Origin: Onchocerca volvulus
Lineage: Eukaryota; Nematoda; Chromadorea; Rhabditida; Onchocercidae
Reading direction: 5' to 3'
Assembly: GCA_000499405.2 (NCBI GenBank)
Contig: HG738137.1
Span: 13,819,661 to 13,883,660 of the forward strand
DNA length: 64,000 nucleotides
In this document: piece after piece, positions 10,626 to 20,678 of the stretch
Layout of the letters: each line of letters starts with the position of its first letter
How positions within the stretch are numbered: position 1 is the stretch's first letter
Notes under the pieces: generated by a model
What the model was told of the DNA's origin: nothing
The model's database searches: none
The model's input: only the letters and a program-made list of their open reading frames with translations
Position numbers and translations under genes: made by a program

Positions 10626-11007
10626 ATAAAAGTTTCATATTAAGTACTGTACTGGATCTTACTTACCAAAAAAAAATATTGAGTAACAATGATGTTGCAT
10701 CGATAGTTGAAACAAGTGATGAATGGATTAGACAGAGAGAACAGGAATAACTCAAAGACATATAGCAGATAAAGAAGAATTAACATCAGATTTAGCTGTT
10801 AATGCAGCAACAAATGCTATAGAAAAAGCTAAAATTTTAGTAAATGAAATTGATTTAATCATAGTAGCAACAACAACAACACCTCATAAAACTCTTCCTA
10901 GCTGTGCAACTATTGTGCAAAACAGATTAAAATGTAGGAATGCGTTTGCTTTTGATGTACAAGCCGCATGCTCTGGTTTTATATATGCAATTACAGTCGC
11001 TGAATGA
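10626..11007 (+). pseudogene. fabH: Fragment of bacterial fabH (3-oxoacyl-ACP synthase III), Wolbachia-type insertion
   Basis: N-terminal third of FabH, which starts fatty-acid chains by condensing acetyl-CoA with malonyl-ACP. Readable pieces are ILSNNDVASIVETSDEWIRQR. After a frameshift near 10740 (an apparent 2-base insertion in an AG run) come GITQRHIA, LIIVATTTTPHKTLPSCATI and FAFDVQAACSGFIYA. The last piece includes the active-site Cys (AACSGF). The fragment stops at a TGA at 11005-11007, right before duplicated dad-1 sequence, losing the catalytic His and Asn half. No intact start codon is seen. Frameshift and truncation show it is dead. Gene order with plsX is preserved. Confidence 0.88.
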
Positions 11008-11017
11008 TGCGTCTTAC

Positions 11018-11137
11018 TTAGTGGATGACACCGGTGATAAAGACATAGAACATGTAGGCATCGATAAGTTTCAGCTTTTTGGATGTTGTCCGCTGATAAT
11101 CATCGAATAAGTTGGCCAATACCGTGATTAATCTCAT
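11018..11137 (-). pseudogene. Orphan copy of dad-1 exon 1
   Basis: Minus-strand ATG at 11137. The frame is almost identical to dad-1 exon 1 ([17 protein letters not shown] then KKLKLIDAY). The splice donor of the real gene (CA|GTAAGT) reads CACTAAGTAAG here, so the G of GT is lost and the frame ends in a stop a few bases on. Exons 2 and 3 are absent. Beyond the exon end the sequence is the fabH fragment and not the dad-1 intron, so the duplication breakpoint coincides with the bacterial insertion within a few bases. Confidence 0.85.
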
Positions 11138-11710
11138 CGCTAATCACTGAAATTAGCATAATTTAAGGTTTCAGCTCTTCAATATTCAATTATTACTGTT
11201 CATCTGACCTTTAGCATACTACAATTTCTTCTCGGATTACAAACCAAGTTTGGTTGGAAAGGAATGGGAGAGTAGGAGATTTCGGATGGATTATGTTATT
11301 GACGACATTTTATAGGAAATTGAACTCTGTAGGAAGAACAGCTCTTTCGGATTTACGTCGCAAAAACCAGTTCATCCATCAAATTGAGATTAGTTAACGA
11401 CTTCGTCCGCTATCACACAAAGTGTGGTAACATCTGAAGAAGAATGATAACTTCGCCCGCGCAAACTGACGCATCTACGTATGCATCCCAACGGTACTTC
11501 CCGGTCGGACGCATTGTTATCGGAAATGGATTTTCATCATTGCATTTTATGTCGAACTGCTAACGTGATGATAGTAAATTCATGTGTTGCAGTTCGCGCG
11601 TCTGCGAAATGCAAAGTTGCGAACTTTGTGAGTTGTGCATTTTTAGCAAATTTCGAGTTTTTGAAATTTTTCTAAATTGCAAATCTTACAAATCTGCATA
11701 TATCTTTGCA
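11018..11710. repeat. Duplication block A, copy 2
   Basis: Matches 1772-2570 in the same orientation. Identity is high over the exon and the first 200 bases upstream of it, then patchy with deletions. It ends shortly before the 5' region of the zinc transporter gene, whose promoter may therefore be partly built from duplicated dad-1 upstream DNA. Confidence 0.75.
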
Positions 11711-11827
11711 AGTAAGATAAAATTTAACATGTTTAGAACTCGGTTACGTAAGAAGCGTGAGAAGGGAAGGTGGCTGCGTGATACGTGAGAAACGAAAGAA
11801 AGGTTGCTGCGTTATTCCTTACATTGA

Positions 11828-11836
11828 TTTTTTCAG
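11828..11836 (+). promoter_or_regulatory. Candidate trans-splice acceptor of the ZIP gene
   Basis: TTTTTTCAG ends nine bases before the ATG at 11846. Position and pyrimidine tract fit nematode SL or cis acceptors. Not proven. Confidence 0.45.
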
Positions 11837-11845
11837 AGTTAGGAA

Positions 11846-14800
11846 ATGAGCAACTCGAAGACCGTAACCATGAAACTAAGTATTGTAATTCTGCTTATCC
11901 AAATACAGGCTGTTGTTTTGGAATCAGGTCATCATGAACATAGCCATGGTATGGAAACACCACATTACAAATACAGTCGTGAAGCTAATGAAAAAGTAAT
12001 ATTTTTGATGTTGAAATCCGGTTGTTTATTTCTTACATTTAATTTTAACTTAGATTTCGATTTTCATTCCAAATTTTTGTTTAAATTTTCTAATAATCCT
12101 TTTTTTTTTCTTGTTTAAATGAAAATCACTACAACTAATTTAGTACTGAATTTATCTCTTATTACTTTATGTTGAATTCTTTATCATTACATCATTCTTT
12201 AATTTATTCTGGAGCCAGACTATAATTAAGATATAAAAGATCAGATAGATATTTCGCTCTTGTATTTTCTAGCAATCAGTACATGATAATCATGGACATT
12301 CCCATCAGCATCATCACCATCATCATGAACATTTGGAGGAGCACCGCCATACGCATGATCAATATCATTTTGATGAAAACGAACATCATCATGCACATCT
12401 CTCCGGTGTTGGTATCTTGTTGTATCTAAATATCTTGCCTAGTTTTAGAATCTTGATCGAAATTTTCATACTCTAAATTATACGATAGATGAATGCATTA
12501 AACACTCATGCCAAATGAGTTAAATTGAATTTGAAAGCAAGATTCCATTTTAAAAGATTAGATGAAATTTTTTATTATTGTTTCAATATTTTAATCTTGA
12601 TTTTCTTTTAAAAATAAAAAGCCATATTTTAAGGAGAGTGATCATCATCATCAGCAACATATTAAATCTCGTAAGGAAAGCAAAAGTAATTATAAACCTT
12701 ATGATCCAAATGGGTAAGTATTTCCAGATTAATTCTAATCATTATTTGAAACTTTGTTCTTTTCACTGGACTTGAACTTTATTCCTATCGCACTACAAAG
12801 TCGAATTGTGCAAATTATGACTTAAATGTGATAATATTATGAAATAGATTATTTTTAAGTATGAATTTTGCTATAAAATGAATATAAGCGTTTGGTAATG
12901 TTGATACAATAGTAACTTGAACTTTTTTTTTAATGCAGCTTTCAAGTATTGAGCTTATTTTAAAGAATATTTATGTTGAACAAATCTATTTCCATTCCAG
13001 AATTCTATCTTTCATGAATAATTTTCACACACGTCTTTGGGTATATAGCATTGGTTCAACGTTGCTGATCAGCTTTATGCCATTTGTTATATTGTCAATA
13101 ATACCTATACAAGTAAGAGATTATTGTATGTTGGATTTTTAGAATATAACAGTGATAATGAGTTTATTTTAGTGCTCTTAGAAAGTTTTTTTATTAAATG
13201 CTTCTTTTTTGTTATGGAATTATTAGATTTTTTAAAAGTTTGAATAGGTTTTTTCCTCAAAAATGTATTTTCATAAAGTGAAAGTCGAAAAGTAATCAAA
13301 ATTTTGTATATCTATAGATCCATCAAATTAGTAATTCAGTGATTTCAGGCGAATACTGCCGAAAGTGAACCATTCTTAAAAGTTCTTTTGAGTTTTGGTT
13401 CTGGTGGTTTATTGGGTGATGCATTCCTTCATCTCATTCCACATTCGATACCTTCTCATCAAGCTGACCATAGACATTCCCATTCTCATTCACATTCACA
13501 TGATGGTTCCGGACATTCACATGGTCCACATGATATGACTGTTGGAAGTTATGTGCTAGCTGGTAAGAATCATTTCTGGATTTATTTTTGATTAATTTTT
13601 CTTTCTACATTTTGTATTTTCATCATAAAATCTAGCTCGTGCATTTCTCATTAAATCTGAAAATATTGATTGTTTGTGCCTCCGATATATATCCGACACA
13701 CAGAAATGCATGCTGGATATTTCTGATTTGTAATATAAAAATGAAAACTAAAACGAATTTAAAATTGCAAAAAGTAATTATGATTTCCAGGAATATTAGC
13801 ATTTCTGACAGTTGAGAAACTTGTACGTATTTTGCGAAATAAAAGGATGATTCATTCTCATTCACATGAGCATAGCTCATCATCTTCGAATGATAAAAAG
13901 AAGATTAAGAAGAGAGGAAAAAGTTCCTCAGCTAGTAAGGAAAAAAAATCGGATGTTTCATCAGCAGAAGAAGTAAGCATTATGTATTTACGTAACATTT
14001 TTTAATATTCTATTTCACTGAATATCGGAACAATCCTGACGGGAAGCTTTATCATTTTAAAAGTTTACGGATAGATATTTTCTTCTTCTGCTATTTGGTC
14101 TTCAAAAACTTACAGATAAGTTCAGTTTTTTCGGCAAAAAAGAAATAATGAATAATTAGCGTTATTATTTATTGTAGAGTTTACACAATTGTTCCGATGA
14201 AGAGCATTTGATAGAAAATACTGCAAACCACGAAACCGGATTCAAAGTAGCAGCATATTTAAATCTTGCTGCTGATTTTGCGCATAATTTCACGGACGGT
14301 TTAGCAATTGGTGCATCGTTTCTCGCTGGTACTGCAATTGGTGTCGTAACAATGATTACAGTGCTCATACATGAGATACCTCATGAGATTGGCGATTTTG
14401 CAATCCTTGTACAATCTGGTTTCACTAAGAAAAAGGTCAGTAATTTTTTTTTTTTGGCATAATTATCTTCATTGTTGAATTCGAAAGATGCTCAAATAAA
14501 TGGATATTATTCTGAAATTATTCAAGCTTCATTTAAATTTTTCCAAACAATGCATAACGAAGGAATGTTTCTTCTTAATCTTATGAAGTTATTGTAGCCA
14601 ATCACTTATATTTTAATCGTATATTATTTATTATTCGATATTCATAAAATCAAATAGAGTTCATGCAATCTCTTTTGATTATTACAGGCTATGTCTGTTC
14701 AACTTTTAACAGCTTTGGGTGCTCTTACTGGTTGTATCTTATCATTATGTTCAGCGAATGCTGACAAATTATCCGATTCAGCTTCATCAAGTTGGGTAGG

Positions 14801-15260
14801 TTATTCTTTTTGCATTTTTTTTTAGAATTATTCCTTAAAAATTTGATGAAATTCTGTGATTTCATTATCGATAGCTTAACAAACGAATATATTAAATGGA
14901 AAAATTTAGAGCAGAATATTCGCCGGAAAACAGTATTTCTAGTGTCATACATAGAGCCTTGTCCATATAACATTGCATCAAACATCTGAACAATCCTTTT
15001 GGTTAATTTTTATAAGGTCACTCGTGAATTAGCTTAGAAAAAATTTAAATTTAATTCGAGAACTTTCTACTTTTTGTTTTATTAGGTTATCTCTTTGCTT
15101 TCAGATATTGCCTTTTACTGCTGGTGGATTTATCTATATTGCAACAGTAACAGTTATTCCGGAATTGCTTGAAAATTCTTCCACTTGGCAAACTCTCAAA
15201 GAAATAGTAGCCTTGCTAACTGGAATACTATTGATGTATTTGATTGCTGTTTTCGAATGA
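11846..15260 (+). CDS. zipt-7: ZIP zinc transporter, SLC39A7/HKE4 type (9 exons)
   Basis: Moves zinc from ER/Golgi into the cytosol in this family. Exons: 11846-11995, 12273-about 12407, 12622-12713, 13001-13112, 13349-13562, 13791-13972, 14178-14435, 14688-14795 and 15105-15260 (TGA), about 430 residues. Residues 9-25 form a signal peptide. A His-rich luminal region follows (runs of HHHHHH and HSHSHSHSH in exons 2 and 5). Membrane segments start in exon 4 ([15 protein letters not shown]). Exon 5 has [18 protein letters not shown]. Exon 7 carries the ZIP metal site [10 protein letters not shown] and the [11 protein letters not shown] signature of the LIV-1/LZT group. The exon 2/3 junction closes in frame only with a weak donor (GGT|GTTGGT). 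The other junctions are clean. Confidence 0.92.
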
Positions 15261-16025
15261 AATAATATATGAAATTAGTACTGACGATTATTATTGTTTG
15301 AAAAAGTTGCTTCTATATGTTTAACAAATTGTTTATATATTTAATTTATTATATATATTATTTCAGTGCATTTAATTCAAATTTTAATTAATTAGACAAT
15401 TAATTAGACTATATATCTTTCCTCTTTTCATTTTTAAATTTTCCTTATACTCTTTCTACTTCTGTGTTTGAAATTGTTGTTCTTTTTGAATTCAAATCTT
15501 TGTCTTTTTTGTGCCATTATTGCTTTTTTTGGTGAGTATCGGATTGTTGGAATTATATTAAGTAGGAAATTTTTTCTAGAATTCATCGCAGTTAATGATG
15601 GATATTGAAAATAGAAGAAATTAGAATTTATTAAATGCTGCCTATACAACATATCACAGTACATGTGATTTTGACATTTTTTTCTATTTTTTAATTAATT
15701 TTGTGGTTTTGAATAACTGAAATTTTAAATAAATTCAAGGTTAAATAAATGGTTTAAAGTTTATGCATAGTTGCTGAATTTAAAGCTTTTGGAAAGGTAA
15801 GTCGCAATAATTGTTATATATCACATTCGAGATTAGTGACATTTGACGATAAGATTTTTCATAGTTTCCCTGCAGGAATTGAGTTATAATTCAGGAATTC
15901 AATTTGGAAAAACGGGAATGATGGTTTAGTTCATTTTTTACATTTTTTGTATTTCAATTTCCTCGTCATTTTTGGCATTTAATATTTCGAAATGGAGTTT
16001 TAGACCTAGACTGCTGAAATCAAAA
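15261..16025. other. Spacer between the ZIP gene and rfc-4
   Basis: About 765 bases, AT-rich, with no supportable gene. It holds the ZIP 3' UTR and the rfc-4 5' region. A pyrimidine-poor TTTTAG at about 16003 could be the rfc-4 leader acceptor. Confidence 0.4.
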
Positions 16026-19000
16026 ATGAATGCATTTTTAAATCGACCGAAAAAGCAGAATAACGCTTCCACGACATTGATGGAAATTCCTTGGGTTGAG
16101 AAATAGTATGTTTTGAGTCTTATTTAAAGAGTAATGTTGCTAAATTTCGATTCAGAAATCTCAATAATTCATTACAGATACCATCTGCTTCTTTCTCTCT
16201 ATTTTCCTTTTATTTTGATTTATCATCTAGATGCTTCATTGACTTATTTAATATAGAATATTTTTTAAGTATCATTTGCTGTTTTATAACTGATGAAATT
16301 TTTAGAATTTTTTCACCTTACTTATTTCAGTCGTCCACGGAAGGTTGAAGAAGTGGCTTTTCAAAATGAAGTTGTATCGGTGCTGAAAAAAGTATTGAGT
16401 GGAGCTGATGTAAGTTTTTTTTTTTTTTTTGTAGTTTACAAAATTTTGGTTTATCATGACTGATTCACTTAGCTCTCATGTTTTTTTAATAATACTATAA
16501 AGTATAAATTGATAAAACAGTAAAGCAGTAATAATATTTTTCTTTAAATTAGATAATGAACCAAATGGAATTTATCGGGATTTTGAAAATTTTTTCGTAT
16601 TTTTTATGTTGCATCATTATAATAAAGTTGTATTTACGTATGATTAAACTTTATCGTGTTTTTTAGTTACCAAATTTGTTATTTTACGGACCACCAGGAA
16701 CAGGTAAAACATCAGCTGCTATTGCATTATGTCGACAGTTATTCCGTAATGCCGAAACATATCATGACAGAGTTATGGAAATGAATGCATCTGATGAACG
16801 AGGCATTAACATCGTCCGCAGCAAAGTTTGTTTTGGTCTATTTCAATATACTCGATTCTATTTGGTAATTTTATAAATGCCAATACAAATCCGCATTAAA
16901 ATTTGAAGAAAAAATTCATTTTATAAAGTTAAGCTATGGATTAAGTGAAACAGTATAATTTGCCGATCGTTGTGTTTTATCTCCTTTGTGAATATCCATG
17001 GTCCACAATTAATTAATTATCTAGAAGAGATGAATTGCATTCTACTGAATAACTGTGCAGTGTATTGTTCCGATTATTTTACATAAGTTTATGTTTAATT
17101 TCAATTTTTAGATAAAGGAATTTGCTCGACGAGCTGTTTCATCACACTTACCAGATGGAAGTCCTGTTGTGGGATTAAAGGTTTCTAATATTTCTTAATA
17201 TAAGTTATCTAGTTATCCATTTATTATGAAATTTTCATATGCTTAGTATGATCAATAAAGGAAATACGGCGTTTAGCAGTCTGAGAATTCAATTATGTTA
17301 TTTTCCATTCTTATCAAGAGTATTCGATGATCTTTTGTGATGTGACTTTTCCAAAAAGTTATAATTAGAAGCTGTTTGACCTTTCTCTATGCGTACTTTT
17401 CCAATAATTTGAAATTTAAATTTACGAATGATGAGCAGATTTTTTGATTAGGTGATTATCCTGGATGAAGCAGATGCAATGACCACTCCTGCCCAAGCAG
17501 CTTTACGGCGAACAATGGAAAGAGAATCGCGCACTACTCGTTTTTTCCTCATCTGTAATTATATTACAAGAATAATAGACCCGCTCACTTCTCGTTGTGC
17601 CAAATTTCGTTTCAAGTCGATTTCGTCGGAGAGTCAAAGAGAAAGGTTGTCATGATTTTTTATTTTCTATGTTATAAAGATATTCTAGATCATTTTGCAT
17701 AATCATTGTGTTTTTTCATTTTTTTATCATTTTGTATAATCACTGTGTTTTACATTCATCTATTCATATCATATATTGCTTTTAACTAAAATTGACATAA
17801 TGCACCGAAATATTTTAAATATAAAATGAATTTAGTTTACTTTACACTGATTTTGCATGAATATTTTGTGGTTTCATTTATTTGCTATGGAATTCTATTT
17901 CATTATCTTATCAAAAATTTATCAATTGGAAAATTGGGAACTAGAGATGATAAAGTTTTATGCAATCCATAATCTTTGTCGTAATTTAATAAATTTTTTT
18001 AATAATTTAATTTCATATCGTTTTAATTTTCGAATTCAGCTTATTTGAATTATGGTAATACATAGGAATTATAGCATCAAAATTGAACAAATTAATGAAA
18101 TATTACTAAAATATTACAGACTTGAATGGATTTGTCAGAATGAAAATGTTGAATTTGACCCATTGGCAATCAATGAATTAATCGAATTATGTGATGGTGA
18201 TATGCGAAAAAGTGTTACTGCATTGCAAGTAAGATGTTAATCTTATTGACAATAATTATATACCATGTTTATTGATATTTAGCGGATGAAATATGACCGT
18301 TTGAGCTCACTCGATAATTGTGCATTCATATGCTGAATGAAAGGGAAAAATTTCGAGAATTTGATTTTTTCTCAGAATAAGGGAAAGGAATAAAACTTTG
18401 AAGTGAGAAGAAAGATCTCGAATAAATGTATCTCTTACGATGGAATTTTCCAAAGTAAATTGATTAATTTTTCAAAGATTTTATTATTTTAAATTATTTG
18501 AATTTTTAAATTGTGGATACTCTTTTTTGTTGCAGACAATATCATCATGTCATAAGAAATTAGTTCCGGACGATGTGCGACAATTTCTTGGATCTGTACC
18601 GGATGATGTGGTGGAACAGTTCCTAGCTGCATGCAAATCTTTGGATCATAATCAATTGTATGCATGCGTAGAAAGTATCAGGCGAGAAGGCTATGGAGTT
18701 TATCAATTATTGAAGCAATTTTTCTACGTATACTTACATCTTGAGGATCTTAGCGATTTGAATAAAGCTGCGATTTGCGAAAAAATTGGATTAAGTTTTC
18801 TTTTTTTTTTTTCCTCATTTGTTTGCTATGATAGCAAATTATGATAGCAACATACTTTGGAACAATCTTCACGTAATATCGAAAGATGATAACAAAATCT
18901 AGTCATTTAAATTTTGTGCCATAAAACAATTCATTTAGTAAATTATCATGGATTAATTGTGCCATTCGGTGTATAGCTTTCCCAAACATAACTAATCAAT

Positions 19001-19217
19001 GTGCATGATCGTAAATGAGTCTATTCACTCGTGAAATGAAACAGTTCCATTCAATCGATTCATTTGTTAAGCTATTGGTTTTTGTTTAATAAATTTTAAG
19101 TGTAATTACTGTTTTGTTTAGGTTTGTGAAATGCGTATTTTGGATGGTGCAAATGAGTTCTTACAATTATTGGATTTTGGTACGGTTGTAATGGAGCAAT
19201 TCAAAATGTCACTTTAA
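16026..19217 (+). CDS. rfc-4: Replication factor C subunit 4 (8 exons)
   Basis: AAA+ ATPase of the RFC clamp loader, which opens PCNA and loads it at primer-template junctions. Exons: 16026-16105, 16331-16409, 16667-16825, 17112-17180, 17452-17645, 18120-18228, 18536-about 18794 and 19122-19217 (TAA), about 347 residues. In order: [17 protein letters not shown] (RFC box II), Walker [18 protein letters not shown], Walker B ILDEADAM, the sensor region [12 protein letters not shown], and the SRC motif ([11 protein letters not shown], arginine finger). The C-terminal collar helices run from [11 protein letters not shown] to [12 protein letters not shown]. The subunit choice (RFC4 and not RFC2 or RFC5) rests on the VAFQ and [11 protein letters not shown] segments. 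The exon 7/8 junction does not close in frame with the only GT nearby. Confidence 0.95.
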
Positions 19218-20341
19218 AATATTTTTATTTCTTTTACTGTGCAATTTTATGAATTTCTTTTAAGAGAAGAAAAATATGAAAAAGATATATATTTGATAAA
19301 TTTTTTAGTTCCTGCGTTGGCTCATTTATTTGATTCCTAATCTTGATGTTATTTTATGTTGTCATTGATGAATTCAGTTTCCATATCATTTAATTATTTT
19401 GAAATCTTCGAAATTGATAAAAATACTTAAAATGTAATTTTCAAAGGTATTTTACAAAGGTGATGTCGTTGGTTTCAAATTCATCATAACCAAAGAAAAT
19501 TATCCATCATAACCTCTTTATTCAAGTTTTTATCCATCATTATCTCTTAAGTTATGTTAAGTTTTAACATTGTGATACATTATTAATGTTTTATTTTTTT
19601 TTCACTCAACTTGTTACAGATATATCAATCATTTACACTTTGACATAACGAAATGGATATAAATTAACATCTGAAGAAAGTATAAAGTATTGTTTTCTTT
19701 CACATTTTTTCATTTTTTCGAACTTTGTACTCACTAAAATGAAGCAAAATTTAAAAACACATTAAGAATTTTCATTTTATCATTCTTGGATTAAAAATTC
19801 AAGAGAATATCCTCTATCACTTCTGGAAATTTTGTCACTTACGAAAGCAATCTAAAATCATAGCTCTTTTTGCTTGAACTAGAACTTTTATGGACTAGGT
19901 TTCACGAAGCATGATTACGCTAACATCACCTGATAATCGAAAATTCGATTGATTAGGAAATTCATGTAGAATTTGATGAAATTGTTTGCTGCTCTTTAGC
20001 AACCATCGCATCTTCCACACTGAAATAATTTAAAAATGCTCTTTAAAATTACAACAAAGCGTTATTAGCAATGGAAACATATAAATTAAAATTTTTGAAA
20101 ATCATTCAGAATCAGTTCGAAGTATGTTAGAATATATTGATTGTTTTTGGATTAGATAATTGTTTTCTTTTTCCTTGATTAAATTTAACAATTTCAAATT
20201 GGAATAAAGAGATCAAATTAGTATATTTAAAGTTCGATATCTTTTGTTGACAAATTTGGTAAAAATCCAAATTTTATGGATTTTGTTGAAATTTAATGGA
20301 AAAATTAAGTTATCATTTTCAACTCTGAGATTTCGAACTTT
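19218..20341. other. Convergent intergenic region between rfc-4 and lim-4
   Basis: 1.1 kb holding the 3' ends of two genes that face each other. A short direct repeat lies around 19490-19550 (TTATCCATCAT.A..TCTTTA-like, twice, at 19501 and 19532). No RNA gene or terminator structure was recognised. Confidence 0.4.
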
Positions 20342-20647
20342 TCAATTTTTTAAATTTAGAAAAAATAAAAATAATAAAGAATGCCTAGTAAGGACAGATG
20401 TTGGAAAAATCATTCCATCAATGCTATCACCACTGGGACTTTTCGGAGTGCTACACGGATCGGTTGATGATCGTCCACTATTACTATTTTGGTTAGTTCG
20501 ATTCTTCTTGCTACCTTGATATTTCTTCTGACGTGCTCTCGAATTCTGCAATTTACTGTATATGTTCATTTTTTTATTTCAATCAAATGATAAGATAAAG
20601 ATATCATATCAGAAGAAGTGAGAAAAACTGAAAAGTATTGATTCAAG

Positions 20648-20678
<31 letters not shown>

